Part shown: positions 21,981 through 30,781 of the stretch, piece after piece
How the letters are laid out: every line of letters starts with the position of its first letter
Numbering within the stretch: position 1 is the first letter of the stretch
From: a virus
Length of the DNA stretch: 42,938 bases
Reading direction: 5' to 3' (one strand)
IMG/VR virus record: IMGVR_UViG_3300027763_000099
Coordinates: 1-42,938 of that record
Notes under the pieces: model-generated
The model's input: the letters and a program-made list of their open reading frames with translations, nothing else
Told to the model about the DNA's origin: nothing
Database searches by the model: none
Position numbers and translations under genes: made by a program

Positions 21981-22820
21981 ATGTTAAGTTATATCGGAGG
22001 AAAAAGTAAAATAGGAAAGTGGATCGTCCCTTTCTATGATAAGAATATGGAAACGTATGTTGAGACGTTTGGAGGAATGTTTTGGTGTTTTTATAATATG
22101 GACTTAAAAGAGTTCCCCAACCTAAAGAAAGTTGTTTACAACGACTTTAACCCATTAAACTACAACTTATTTAAGTGTATCCAAAACCCAACGGAGTTAT
22201 TGAAGGCAATAAACTCAATTGATTGTCAAAAATTTGGTGAGGTGACAACTCCACCATTATATAAAGAACAATTTACCAGGTTCCAAGCTGAAATATTTAA
22301 TGAAGGTTTCAGCGTAAAACCTGGCGATTATGAAGTTGCAGCAAAATATGTTTACGTTTTAACTCAAGTATTTAGTGGATCAAAACCTGAAACAAGTTCT
22401 TTTATTGATCTTAAAGGTAAGTACAAGTCAAAGTATTTGACGTTTAGAGATAAACTATCAAAGCCTGATTGGATTGATCATTTTATTAAGATCACAAAAG
22501 TGGAAAATATGGACTTTGCGGATGTAATTAAAAAATATGACTCACCATCCACATACATTTATTTGGATCCACCATATTGGAAAACAGAAAACTATTATTC
22601 TAACCATGATTTTGATAGACAAGACCATGAAAGATTGGCAAACACGTTGAAAAACATTGAAGGTAAGTTTTCTTTATCGTATTATGATTTCCCTTTATTA
22701 TCCGAATGGTTCCCTAAAAATGAATACAGATGGGAATCAAAGGAGTTTGCAAAGGCCGCGGCAGCAAAAAAAGGTAAAAAACAAAATATGGGAGAAGAGA
22801 TATTAATAATGAACTATTAA
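21981..22820 (+). CDS. dam: DNA adenine methylase, D12 (Dam) class
   Basis: A 279-residue class D12 N6-adenine methyltransferase. The AdoMet-binding N-terminal loop is YIGGKSKIGKWI, followed by ETFGGMF and the NDFNP strand end; the catalytic motif is DPPYW in YIYLDPPYW. The order (AdoMet region first, DPPY later) fits the alpha group. It probably modifies a short adenine-containing site to block host restriction or mark phage DNA. GATC sites are common in the window, consistent with but not proof of Dam specificity. I start at ATG 21981; an upstream TTG adds two residues. Confidence 0.85.
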   Translation: MLSYIGGKSKIGKWIVPFYDKNMETYVETFGGMFWCFYNMDLKEFPNLKKVVYNDFNPLNYNLFKCIQNPTELLKAINSIDCQKFGEVTTPPLYKEQFTRFQAEIFNEGFSVKPGDYEVAAKYVYVLTQVFSGSKPETSSFIDLKGKYKSKYLTFRDKLSKPDWIDHFIKITKVENMDFADVIKKYDSPSTYIYLDPPYWKTENYYSNHDFDRQDHERLANTLKNIEGKFSLSYYDFPLLSEWFPKNEYRWESKEFAKAAAAKKGKKQNMGEEILIMNY

Positions 22821-22841
22821 GATTTTTTTTCATAATTCTAA

Positions 22842-22850
22842 TATTTATTA
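22842..22850 (+). promoter_or_regulatory. TATTTATTA upstream motif
   Basis: Ends 13 bases before the ATG of the 644-residue protein, after the methylase stop. Member of the repeated late-type motif. Confidence 0.4.
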
Positions 22851-22863
22851 ATAAAAAAATATC

Positions 22864-24798
22864 ATGGAACTTGTTAAATTATTATCAAATATAGTTAAAG
22901 AAAATACGAATAAAAAAAATAGGTTATTACTTGAATATCCAGAATCTACCGTTAAAAAACTTGTTGGAAAATTTTCTGGCCAAACAGAAGATTCGATTGA
23001 GGTTATTAAACAAACAATATCTGATTTTGAAAGATTTAAAGGTACTTTACAGGGTAATGAGAGAGATATCTTTACTTATGACTATCAAAAACTAAAAGAT
23101 GTTGTAAACTCCAAGTCTGAGAGTCAAAAGTCTAAAAAATCTTTTGATGACATTTATAAGACTTTCATGGAAAAAAATGCCGGAGCAGATAAAAGATTAA
23201 CAAAGTTAAACATTAAGAAATTTTTTGAAATGAAAGCTTTGGATTCTAAGAAGTTCAGAAAAGACATTTTAACTATGACATCCATAGAACTTTCTGCTTT
23301 AATAAGAAGAGACTTTGAAAATTTTATGAAAGAAAAGTTAACTGAAAAGTTGGTTAAAGAAAATCCCCAAGAAAATATAGAACAAGTCGTTAATAGGGTT
23401 GATAGATATATTGCAAACTATCCTTTGGTCCCTATTAATACTAAACCGGCGGGTATGATGACTTTTATTGAGTTTGAACATGTTGTTGACGTTTTACCTA
23501 TGCAGGATGAATATAAAATGCCTGAAGTTGATGTTAATGATGTTGATGTCACATATGAGGATGACACTATATTAATATTTGCACCTGATCAAAAACATAA
23601 GTGTATTAATATTAGAAAAAAATTCGCTCCTGATAGAAGATGGTGTACATCTTGGGAGGGATCCTCAAACTATTATTACAATTATAGATTAAGACAGAAT
23701 TTAACTTTATACTATGTAATTAATAAAAATTTAAAAGAAAGTGATGTTAATTATGCGGTGGTAATCTTAGTTGATAACGATTGGAGAAATAACACACAAT
23801 TTAGATTAGCGGATGGAACTAACTCAGGTAGATTCGCAGGATCTACGATTATGCCTTTTAGTGAGATTGTACAAAAAATACCAAACCTAAACGGAAAAGA
23901 AAAATACTTCAAACCTAATCCATACTCAAGTGAACAACAAAGTATGATGATGACTTTTGAAAGAAAAAATTTAACAACAGACGATGCGATAAAGGAATTA
24001 GGATCAGAAGAGAATGTTGAATTATGGTTAGAATTAAGAACACCTGACTTAACAACTGTTGGTAATGGTGATCAAATATGGGCAAACTTTACGCCATACT
24101 TAAGACACAAATACATTGGTATGGATGGTAAGATTAATGGTGAAATGCTTAAAGTAAGTGACAAAGAAAGTAAGGATTATTACCTTTCAAAGAAAAGAAA
24201 ATCGTTGTTGTTAACAGATATTGACAAATTAAGTGAAGCGGATGTTTCCTTAATTATGAGTGATGAGATGGCTCCTTACCATGAGGCACTTATTAATTCA
24301 TATGCAAAACAATTGGCTAAGAAAAATCTTGACCTGTCATATTTACCTATTTCTTTCCCTAATGATTCTGTTGCCAAATTTGCTATGATGTTTGGGTTAG
24401 AAACTTTATTCGAAATGTTACCTAAAGATACTCAGTTTATTAACTTAGAAAACAAATCAGATAAAGTAAAACCATTTGATGTGCCAGCAAATATATCAAG
24501 ATTTAAAAATTTAAAGACCTTTGTTGCTGACAACATAATAAAAAGTTTACCTGAATCTATTGGTGAGTGTGGGGTATTATCATTCCTAAACGTTACCGGG
24601 AATAAGGAACTTAAAACTTTACCAAAATCATTATCAACATTATACTGTCTGACATTTGTGTCAGTGTTAGATTCTGGTATTGATGTTGATAGACTACCTA
24701 AAGAGTTATTTAAATACATGATACCAACCGAAGACTTCTTTATTGTTAATTTCCCACCGGAACTTAAAAAGAAAAGAGGTTGTAAAAGCGAAGACTAA
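22864..24798 (+). CDS. Large protein with WCT domain and leucine-rich repeats
   Basis: A 644-residue protein in three parts. Residues 1-25 form an amphipathic helix (MELVKLLSNIVKEN) of the type seen at other late-type N-termini. A helical region follows to ~190. The centre (about 228-310) has strand-rich sequence around RRWCTSWEGSSNYYYNYRL and a following LTLYYVI strand, a Trp-Cys-Thr pattern I recall from other phage proteins but cannot assign. Near the C-terminus, residues ~555-620 show leucine-rich-repeat spacing (LKTF, IKSLPESIGE, LSFLNVTGN, LKTLPKSL, LTFVSVLDSG). A virion or internal protein is likely from the upstream signal; function unknown. Confidence 0.55.
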   Translation: MELVKLLSNIVKENTNKKNRLLLEYPESTVKKLVGKFSGQTEDSIEVIKQTISDFERFKGTLQGNERDIFTYDYQKLKDVVNSKSESQKSKKSFDDIYKTFMEKNAGADKRLTKLNIKKFFEMKALDSKKFRKDILTMTSIELSALIRRDFENFMKEKLTEKLVKENPQENIEQVVNRVDRYIANYPLVPINTKPAGMMTFIEFEHVVDVLPMQDEYKMPEVDVNDVDVTYEDDTILIFAPDQKHKCINIRKKFAPDRRWCTSWEGSSNYYYNYRLRQNLTLYYVINKNLKESDVNYAVVILVDNDWRNNTQFRLADGTNSGRFAGSTIMPFSEIVQKIPNLNGKEKYFKPNPYSSEQQSMMMTFERKNLTTDDAIKELGSEENVELWLELRTPDLTTVGNGDQIWANFTPYLRHKYIGMDGKINGEMLKVSDKESKDYYLSKKRKSLLLTDIDKLSEADVSLIMSDEMAPYHEALINSYAKQLAKKNLDLSYLPISFPNDSVAKFAMMFGLETLFEMLPKDTQFINLENKSDKVKPFDVPANISRFKNLKTFVADNIIKSLPESIGECGVLSFLNVTGNKELKTLPKSLSTLYCLTFVSVLDSGIDVDRLPKELFKYMIPTEDFFIVNFPPELKKKRGCKSED

Positions 24799-24799
24799 A

Positions 24800-25090
24800 A
24801 TGAAAAACGTAGACATAGAGGTTTATATTAGTAACCTCATTAATTTTTTTGAAAAAAATCCTAATGATTTGCTTGTTTTAATAGGTGACTTACAAAAGGA
24901 TGAATTCTATGTAAAATTAAAAGAAAGAGCTATTTCTAATTTTGAAAAGGGTCAGGATTATATTTTAACAAAGTCACAAATTGTTGAGGTGGTATTGGAA
25001 TTAAAATTACCTATCATTAAGGGAGAAAAAAAACCTTATATTGATAAGATAATACAAAGAACAAAATTTGGTGATATTATTTTAAATTAA
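24800..25090 (+). CDS. Hypothetical protein, 96 residues
   Basis: A helical soluble protein with the order VEVYISNLINFFEKNPNDL, then a long charged helix and an IVEVVLELKLP segment. No motif of catalytic type. Start ATG 24800 is chosen because upstream codons in this frame overlap the 644-residue gene by about 56 bases. It follows that gene by one base and is probably co-transcribed. Confidence 0.6.
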   Translation: MKNVDIEVYISNLINFFEKNPNDLLVLIGDLQKDEFYVKLKERAISNFEKGQDYILTKSQIVEVVLELKLPIIKGEKKPYIDKIIQRTKFGDIILN

Positions 25091-25091
25091 T

Positions 25092-25122
25092 TTTGTTTAT
25101 TTAAAATAAACCATTACATTTG
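25092..25122 (+). promoter_or_regulatory. Bacteroidota-type promoter
   Basis: TTTG (25092-25095), 19 bases, TACATTTG (25115-25122). Exact consensus. Transcription should start near 25128, giving the DUF932 gene a leader of about 20 bases and excluding the upstream TTG start. Confidence 0.8.
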
Positions 25123-25146
25123 TTTTATAATTTTAAATCTAAAGAC

Positions 25147-25902
25147 ATGATCTACACACCAGAACTTATTAAAACACAAGCACCTTCAGTATTTGCAACT
25201 TCAGCCTCACCTAAGATGACAGAAAAGTACACATTTGTACCAACAGACCAGGTTTTGGAATTCTTTGATAGAGAAGGTTGGCAAATCGCATCAGTAAAAC
25301 AAACAGGGAAGGGAGTACATTCTCTACACGAGATCAGATTCCGTAATAGTGAACTACCAAAAGTAGGTGACACTTTGGTTGAGGCGATCGTAAAAAACTC
25401 ACACAACGGTTCATCGGCATTTTCATTGAGTGCAGGACTATTCAGACTTGTGTGTTCAAACGGATTAACAGTACCAACCGCAGTCGCTGAGAGATTCACA
25501 ATGAGACATAACCACTTTCAATTAGACGACGTTAAAGAGTTGGCAGACAACTTTTCTAAAAAACTTCCATTTATTGAACAATCTGTTGGTCGTATGATGT
25601 CTCGAGAACTAACGGTTGATGAAAAAATAAATTTCGTACGTGAATCTGCAAAAATTAGATTTAATGCTGAAAAAACATTAAATGATATGGAAATCTTGGG
25701 TCTTCTAACGCCTAATCGACAAGAAGATGAAGGAGATGACCTTTGGAGAGTTTTTAACACCGTACAAGAGAAATTTATCCGTGGTGGGGTACAAGTGTCA
25801 AACCAAAGAGGTAATATGGCAAAGATGCGAAAAATTGATAACATAATCGCACAAAACACAATTAACACAAAACTTTGGGAATTGGCCGAAGAAATGATTT
25901 AA
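25147..25902 (+). CDS. DUF932 protein
   Basis: A 251-residue protein of the DUF932 type common in phages and plasmids. The pattern VPTDQVLEFFDREGWQI, then a His-bearing segment HEIRFRN, KNSHNGSSAFSLSAGLFRLVCSNGL and a long helical C-terminus agrees with that family. The molecular function is unknown; the family often travels with plasmid/phage DNA metabolism genes. Strong consensus promoter and terminator bracket it, so it is an independent, probably early and highly expressed unit. Codon use is more C-ending than in neighbours (by eye). Confidence 0.8.
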   Translation: MIYTPELIKTQAPSVFATSASPKMTEKYTFVPTDQVLEFFDREGWQIASVKQTGKGVHSLHEIRFRNSELPKVGDTLVEAIVKNSHNGSSAFSLSAGLFRLVCSNGLTVPTAVAERFTMRHNHFQLDDVKELADNFSKKLPFIEQSVGRMMSRELTVDEKINFVRESAKIRFNAEKTLNDMEILGLLTPNRQEDEGDDLWRVFNTVQEKFIRGGVQVSNQRGNMAKMRKIDNIIAQNTINTKLWELAEEMI

Positions 25903-25907
25903 TAAAG

Positions 25908-25937
25908 AAGTGGTGACTTTTTCACCACTTTTTTTAT
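25908..25937 (+). terminator. Rho-independent terminator
   Basis: AAGTGGTGA (25908-25916) pairs perfectly with TCACCACTT (25922-25930) around CTTTT, followed by a T tract. Ends the DUF932 unit. Confidence 0.9.
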
Positions 25938-25946
25938 TCTTATATT

Positions 25947-26285
25947 ATGGATAAAAAAGATTATTTTGGAAAGGAAGATGAGTTCTTAAAATCAATTTAC
26001 GATAAAGAAGGTAAACTATTATCCAAAAATAGGGTACAGGGAACTCTTAATTTAACTCCTGAATTATTACTTGAAAAGAATTATAAGATAGAGTATTGTG
26101 ATATGTTAACATATGAAAATGGGTTTTTTTATACGGATACCATTTTTAGAAATAAGTCTGACATATTCATATATTTATCAAAAAAGGAAACAAATGAAGT
26201 TGGTTATCAAACCATGATATATTTTGACCCTGAAAGATTAGAAGAAATAAAATTCTTCATAAAAAATTTAATAAAATTAAAATAA
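25947..26285 (+). CDS. Hypothetical protein, 112 residues
   Basis: An alpha/beta soluble protein with acidic, Lys-rich composition. The N-terminus (MDKKDYFGKEDEFLKSIYD) is helical and the C-terminus ends in a basic helix. No motif. The stop overlaps the thioredoxin start (TAATG), so it heads a small operon with thioredoxin, a lipoprotein and glutaredoxin. Confidence 0.55.
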   Translation: MDKKDYFGKEDEFLKSIYDKEGKLLSKNRVQGTLNLTPELLLEKNYKIEYCDMLTYENGFFYTDTIFRNKSDIFIYLSKKETNEVGYQTMIYFDPERLEEIKFFIKNLIKLK

Positions 26286-26599
26286 TGGAAATTAGTGGTG
26301 ATGAACTAACAAAAAAAATAAACTCAGGTAAAAAAGTTATTGTTGAGTTTTGGGCGGAATGGTGCGGACCATGTAAGATGATGAAACCAGTTTTTGAAAA
26401 AGTATCAACGGAAAATGAAACAGAAGTTGAAATGTATACGATGAATGTGGATCTTAATAAAGAGATTAGTTCAACTCTAGGGATTAGAAGCATCCCTACT
26501 GTAAAAATTTTCAATGAGGGAAATGTTGTTGATACACGAGTTGGTGTTATGGCCGAAAACAACATAAAAAGTTTAGTTAAAAATCTTTTATTAAATTAA
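26285..26599 (+). CDS. trxA: Thioredoxin
   Basis: A 104-residue thioredoxin with the classical active site WCGPC (Trp26, Cys27, Cys30), the conserved cis-Pro in SIPTVKIF and the buried N-terminal strand IVEFWAEW. It reduces disulfides, most relevantly those of ribonucleotide reductase during phage DNA synthesis; in some phages it is a polymerase processivity factor. It overlaps the previous stop, and its own stop lies one base before the lipoprotein ATG. With the nearby glutaredoxin it forms a redox module. No reductase gene is in the window. Confidence 0.93.
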   Translation: MEISGDELTKKINSGKKVIVEFWAEWCGPCKMMKPVFEKVSTENETEVEMYTMNVDLNKEISSTLGIRSIPTVKIFNEGNVVDTRVGVMAENNIKSLVKNLLLN

Positions 26600-26600
26600 T

Positions 26601-26741
26601 ATGTATAGAATAATTTTATCAGTTTTGTTAACCTTTGTTTTATTTTCATGTAAGACAACAAAATCCGCTAATTGCGATGCTTATGGGTCGAACCAAAATA
26701 AAAACTATTATAATGATAGTATAAATTACTTAAATAAATAA
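26601..26741 (+). CDS. Small lipoprotein, 46 residues
   Basis: A short frame beginning with a typical lipoprotein signal: basic residue, hydrophobic core and a lipobox LFSC at about residues 14-17. The mature part is about 30 residues, polar, containing NCDAYG, and ends in Asn/Tyr-rich sequence. Such tiny lipoproteins are common in Bacteroidota and their phages. It may alter the envelope, for instance by excluding superinfecting phage, which is conjecture. Gene lies one base after thioredoxin and three before glutaredoxin. Confidence 0.65.
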   Translation: MYRIILSVLLTFVLFSCKTTKSANCDAYGSNQNKNYYNDSINYLNK

Positions 26742-26744
26742 AAT

Positions 26745-27032
26745 ATGGATAAGATAGTTGTACTATATACCATGAAAAGTTGTTCTTATTGTCACGACTT
26801 AAAAAATATGTTGGATAAAGAAAACATTAAATACTTTGATAGGGATATTGACGATTATAAAGAGGAGTATGATATTTTTACAGAAATAACAAAGAATGAA
26901 TACGTACCATCTTTTATGACAATAGAGAACCCAAACTCAAAAAGACCAAAAACTAAATTATTTGCTCCTGAAAGAGATTTTGACGAAATTGAAGATGGGG
27001 TGAAAATAATAAAAGAATTTTTTAAGAAATAA
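26745..27032 (+). CDS. Glutaredoxin-like protein
   Basis: A 95-residue thioredoxin-fold protein whose first strand (IVVLYT) is followed by a CSYC active site (Cys13, Cys16) and a second-strand FDRDID segment; the later YVPSFMTI matches the TVP-type cis-Pro loop with V-P. This fits glutaredoxin more than thioredoxin. It could reduce ribonucleotide reductase. It closes the redox operon and is followed by a bidirectional terminator. Confidence 0.8.
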   Translation: MDKIVVLYTMKSCSYCHDLKNMLDKENIKYFDRDIDDYKEEYDIFTEITKNEYVPSFMTIENPNSKRPKTKLFAPERDFDEIEDGVKIIKEFFKK

Positions 27033-27058
27033 AAAAACCACCTAATAGTGGTTTTTCT
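27033..27058. terminator. Bidirectional terminator between convergent genes
   Basis: AAAAACCAC (27033-27041) pairs with GTGGTTTTT (27048-27056) around a 6-base loop, with A's on one side and T's on the other, so it can stop transcription from both the redox operon and the minus-strand gene that ends at 27059. Confidence 0.85.
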
Positions 27059-27754
27059 TTATAATAAAACTACATGTTCTAATCTGTCCTGTACCATGTA
27101 TGGCTTATTGTTATCTTGGTATAAAATGTCTTCAATAAGGTTATAGTTAGTTAATTTATTATTGAACTCATTTAGGTTAAAATCAAAAACATCCAAAATC
27201 AAAGATTTAATTTCATTAGGACTAACTTTAGATTTAGATAAAATTTCAATTTTAAAATCTTCATCAGAGTCAACATCAGTTGTGAAATAAAATTTTAAAT
27301 CTTTTACACCAAGCAAACTATACATATGATTGAATATGTAGTTAGAGTAATACACCATAGATCTACCACAACTTAAACTATGTCCGTAAGGAAATTCTGA
27401 AGTCGTTATAATGTTTGTCACAGGTTCAGGAACATTATAATACAGATCTTTAGTAACATTCACCCAACCACATTCTAATGGTTCTAAAGTTGCACCATAG
27501 GTGATTATATCAATTATATTCATGTGATCAATACCAACGTCATCTAAATAAGATTTAAATTTAATAAAGAACTCTCCTTTTATTGATTGTAGATCAAGTA
27601 TCTCCTTACTGGTACTTTTACCTGCGACAACAATAAAGCTATTACAGTCAGAAACTTGTATTATAGTTTTTTCTGTTTTATCTATCTTTGAAAGAATAAA
27701 ATCAGAAAATAAATTTACTATAAATCTTTTTGAATTTTTGTTTAATAATCTCAT
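27059..27754 (-). CDS. Hypothetical protein, 231 residues
   Basis: Mixed alpha/beta protein starting with a basic helix (MRLLNKNSKRFIVNLF). The central segment (SEFPYGHSLSCGRSMVYYSNYI) is Ser/Tyr/Gly-rich with a His and Cys and could be a binding site; no family known to me fits. A CTATTTATAT motif lies about 45 bases before the start on its own strand. Function unknown; terminates at a shared bidirectional terminator. Confidence 0.6.
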   Translation of the reverse strand: MRLLNKNSKRFIVNLFSDFILSKIDKTEKTIIQVSDCNSFIVVAGKSTSKEILDLQSIKGEFFIKFKSYLDDVGIDHMNIIDIITYGATLEPLECGWVNVTKDLYYNVPEPVTNIITTSEFPYGHSLSCGRSMVYYSNYIFNHMYSLLGVKDLKFYFTTDVDSDEDFKIEILSKSKVSPNEIKSLILDVFDFNLNEFNNKLTNYNLIEDILYQDNNKPYMVQDRLEHVVLL

Positions 27755-27829
27755 AATCTATTTTTTTATAATGGATATGAGTTTTATTTTAATATATAAA
27801 TAGTTAAGTGATTTAGTTTAAAAAACGTA

Positions 27830-28942
27830 TTATATATAGTCTGTAAAAAGATCGTTTATATTTTTTCTAATATAGGTCCAATCTGCATAATCAGGTACTC
27901 TAAAGTCAATTTCGTCATATACATCATTATCCATTAGATGTCCTAACATACTAACATAACCACCCCAGTATTCTAAATTTGATTCATTATATCCACTACC
28001 ACCCTCAAGGCCAATAAATTCCATAATATCCCTTTTAAAATCCCCGATCTTAATATACGATGCCCATTTTGTTTTATCTCCTGACTTAATCTGAACGTCC
28101 TCAATCTTAGAGGAAAAAAATTCCTCAAGACCACCATAAACAAGTGCGTAACATTCATCTTGATATGCACCATTATAGGCGTTATTATGTATAGAATATA
28201 ATTCACTTTTTAAATCGGATAGATCACCATCAAGAAGTTCGTTCATTGCCTCAGAATCCTTTAGTAACTCATTAACATCATTTTGGGTTATCATAAAAAA
28301 CTCGCCTCTATTTTGAGACTTTGCCAAATCATGAAAAAAATCAGAACTATAATCGTCAACAACCAAATCCTGATTACCGATCATTTTTAAAATATAATTT
28401 TCTAAATGTCTATAGTTAGATTCATCAAGTTCCTCAATTACATCACTATATACGTCAGATGTTGTGTCCCAATAAGGTTCCCACATATCTTCACCAAAAA
28501 CATGTTCGGCAACATTTCTAGCCGTCGTATCACGACCTCTACCATCAAAAAGAGGGGCCAATTCATCTCGATCCCTTAAATATAACCAAAATCCATCATC
28601 TCTAATTTCTACATCGGTTATAATATTATTCGTTATATATTTAAATGCGTTATTTGGAGCAACTGAAATCCAATAAGATAAAAAGTAATTTCTAAGTTCA
28701 TTATCAAAGTCATCATACTCTTTTCCTTTTAAATAACCATTCTCATTTAAAAACCCAAAAAAATCAGGACCTTCATTATAATCTTCACTATCTAATACCT
28801 CAACACTAATTTCTTCAGATAAACCTTTTACTGCAACGTACTTTAAAAAAGTACGGACTCTTTTAAAGTATGGTTTTACGCTCTTTTCCCAATACCCATT
28901 ATTGAATAGTTCAATTAGTTCTTTTAAGTTTGAATTGTCCAT
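27830..28942 (-). CDS. Acidic late-type protein, 370 residues
   Basis: A strongly acidic soluble protein. The stretch FDGRGRDTTARNVAEHVFG and the following DMWEPYWDTT are striking and look like a conserved core, but no enzyme family is recognised. No signal peptide. TATTTATAA lies 2 bases before the ATG on the minus strand, placing it in the late-type class. Together with the plus-strand acidic protein at 29231 it may be a virion or internal protein. Confidence 0.6.
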   Translation of the reverse strand: MDNSNLKELIELFNNGYWEKSVKPYFKRVRTFLKYVAVKGLSEEISVEVLDSEDYNEGPDFFGFLNENGYLKGKEYDDFDNELRNYFLSYWISVAPNNAFKYITNNIITDVEIRDDGFWLYLRDRDELAPLFDGRGRDTTARNVAEHVFGEDMWEPYWDTTSDVYSDVIEELDESNYRHLENYILKMIGNQDLVVDDYSSDFFHDLAKSQNRGEFFMITQNDVNELLKDSEAMNELLDGDLSDLKSELYSIHNNAYNGAYQDECYALVYGGLEEFFSSKIEDVQIKSGDKTKWASYIKIGDFKRDIMEFIGLEGGSGYNESNLEYWGGYVSMLGHLMDNDVYDEIDFRVPDYADWTYIRKNINDLFTDYI

Positions 28943-28954
28943 AATTATAAATAC

Positions 28955-28980
28955 AAAAAAGGTGGAAAAAACTCCACCTT
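28955..28980 (-). terminator. Minus-strand terminator
   Basis: AAGGTGGA (28959-28966) pairs with TCCACCTT (28973-28980); on the minus strand the stem is followed by T's. It ends the 47-residue gene to its right, just before the acidic late-type gene begins. Confidence 0.8.
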
Positions 28981-29005
28981 AATTTCTTTGGCCAAAGGAA
29001 ATTAA

Positions 29006-29149
29006 TTACTTTTTATTATAATATTTTTCAACTATCTTCTTTACTGACTCTTGAACTGATTGATTTTTAACCTGTTCATTTTGAGGTCTTGCTGCCTGTT
29101 GAGGAGCTGAAGCTTGTTGATTTCCTTTATTTTTACAACCACATCCCAT
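29006..29149 (-). CDS. 47-residue Cys-rich-start protein
   Basis: A short minus-strand frame beginning MGCGCKNKG, with a Gln/Pro-rich middle and a helical basic end (VQESVKKIVEKYY). Cys3 and Cys5 could bind metal or be lipid-modified. Small MGCGCK-type proteins occur in several phages, from memory. A terminator follows at 28955-28980, and the gene is not otherwise explained. Confidence 0.55.
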   Translation of the reverse strand: MGCGCKNKGNQQASAPQQAARPQNEQVKNQSVQESVKKIVEKYYNKK

Positions 29150-29217
29150 AACAAATTGTTTTTTAATGTTTATTTAAACATAAATATCAGTCTATTGTCT
29201 TATTTGTAAATGTTTCA

Positions 29218-29226
29218 TATTTATTG
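29218..29226 (+). promoter_or_regulatory. TATTTATTG upstream motif
   Basis: TATTTATTG ends 4 bases before the ATG at 29231, supporting this start over the in-frame ATG at 29210. If it is a promoter, the message starts at or very near the AUG. Confidence 0.35.
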
Positions 29227-29230
29227 TTAT

Positions 29231-30742
29231 ATGAAAAAGAAAATAAGACTTACTGAAAATAAACTTGTTAGTATTATTCTTAAATTAATTAAAGAAGATG
29301 AAATTGAAAAAGTTTATATTTCACCTGAACAATATATGCAATATTTAAGACAAGTTGGTTTTATGGCTCATGCAATACCTTATTTACCAAAATTTAGGGG
29401 TAAAAAACTTGTTGTTAAAGGTGACCTTAATCTTAGTAATGTTGATGGTAAACAAAAGATTTATAAAATTGGGGACATTGAGGTTGAAGGAGGTTTGAAT
29501 GTTTCATACACAAATGTTAAATCATTGGATGATGTTAAGGTTACGGGACATAAAACTTTTTGGCAAACCCCTTACGAAAAGGTTATTGAAAGAAGACAAC
29601 TACAAGCCAAATATAATGAACAAAATGAAAAAAGAGAAGATGGTGATTGGGATATAGAAAATACTGGTTACGAAAGTCCAAGAGCCAATGCGGTTTTTCA
29701 ATATGCGGTAAATGATGGGCATTTACAATCTCTTGATGATGACGAAAAAATAGAACTTAAGGAACTTAAAATAAGAATAAAAAATAAAGAAGAAGAGCAA
29801 GAAAATTTAAGTACAGATACTGATGAATATGACTACAGTGACAAATTTGATGAGATACAAGAAGAAATAGATAGTATACAAGAAGACATTGATAGATTAA
29901 TTGAAGATAAAAATGATGTATATGATCTATATCCGACAGGTTCCCATTATAATTTGGCCGAGTTTGAGTCATTGTCAACAAAAATGAGATTTGCGGTTGG
30001 TGAATATAGGGAAGCCGATGATTCATTGGAGGATTATTATGAACAACAAATTGATGACCTTGATAATTATTTTTCTAAAGAAACTCTATCAAGTTATGTT
30101 GATGAAGATAAAATAAAAGAATATTATAGGGATTCTGTAGAAGAATGGATAAGAGATGAACCTGATAGTTACGGGGTTGAAAAAGAATTAAGTAATTCTC
30201 AAGAAGAAGAAATTTGGTTACTAGAAATGGAAAAATGGGTTTACGAAAATGAAGGAGTAAGAGCCCCAATCAGGTACCCATCAAAAGAAAAAGATGGAAC
30301 ATTTGATTTTTATGATTCTGAGGATAATGAATTACAATATAGAAGAGAAGGAAATAATTCAATATTATATAAGGAGGGTCAAGTTGTTCCACCAAGACAA
30401 TTATATGACGATGAGGACACCGAAGAACATGAAACCGATCGTGAAAATAGGATTAGTGAAATAGACTCAGAGATAGATGATATAAAAGAAAGTCCTGATG
30501 GGGATCCTGACGAAAGTAGTATTGAAGAGGCGGTTGATAATTACTTAGAAAATGAGATAGGTTATGATCCAGCCGGATGGTTAGATAATATGGGTGGGGA
30601 TATTGCCGATTTTATTGATACAAGAGAGTTATTAGATGATTTAGTTAGAAATGGGGATTATGGTGATTTAAATGGTTATGATGGTAGTTATGATACAGTT
30701 AACATTAATGGTACTAATTATGTTGTAATGAGAATAGACTAA
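29231..30742 (+). CDS. Acidic late-type protein with 'LTE' N-terminus
   Basis: A 503-residue protein. The N-terminus KIRLTENKLVSIILKLIKE is a hydrophobic-amphipathic helix matching those of the metallopeptidase (36882) and an internal segment of the 480-residue protein; IKE-D is a possible processing point by T4 analogy. Residues ~50-105 show a beta-repeat pattern (KLVVKGDLNLSNVDG... IEVEGGLNVSYTNVKSLDDV). The remainder is highly acidic, with a coiled coil around 180-220. No enzymatic motif. A virion-internal or head-associated protein is plausible. Confidence 0.55.
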   Translation: MKKKIRLTENKLVSIILKLIKEDEIEKVYISPEQYMQYLRQVGFMAHAIPYLPKFRGKKLVVKGDLNLSNVDGKQKIYKIGDIEVEGGLNVSYTNVKSLDDVKVTGHKTFWQTPYEKVIERRQLQAKYNEQNEKREDGDWDIENTGYESPRANAVFQYAVNDGHLQSLDDDEKIELKELKIRIKNKEEEQENLSTDTDEYDYSDKFDEIQEEIDSIQEDIDRLIEDKNDVYDLYPTGSHYNLAEFESLSTKMRFAVGEYREADDSLEDYYEQQIDDLDNYFSKETLSSYVDEDKIKEYYRDSVEEWIRDEPDSYGVEKELSNSQEEEIWLLEMEKWVYENEGVRAPIRYPSKEKDGTFDFYDSEDNELQYRREGNNSILYKEGQVVPPRQLYDDEDTEEHETDRENRISEIDSEIDDIKESPDGDPDESSIEEAVDNYLENEIGYDPAGWLDNMGGDIADFIDTRELLDDLVRNGDYGDLNGYDGSYDTVNINGTNYVVMRID

Positions 30743-30781
30743 TATTTACTGATTAACAAATTATGATTATTATTATGTCAA

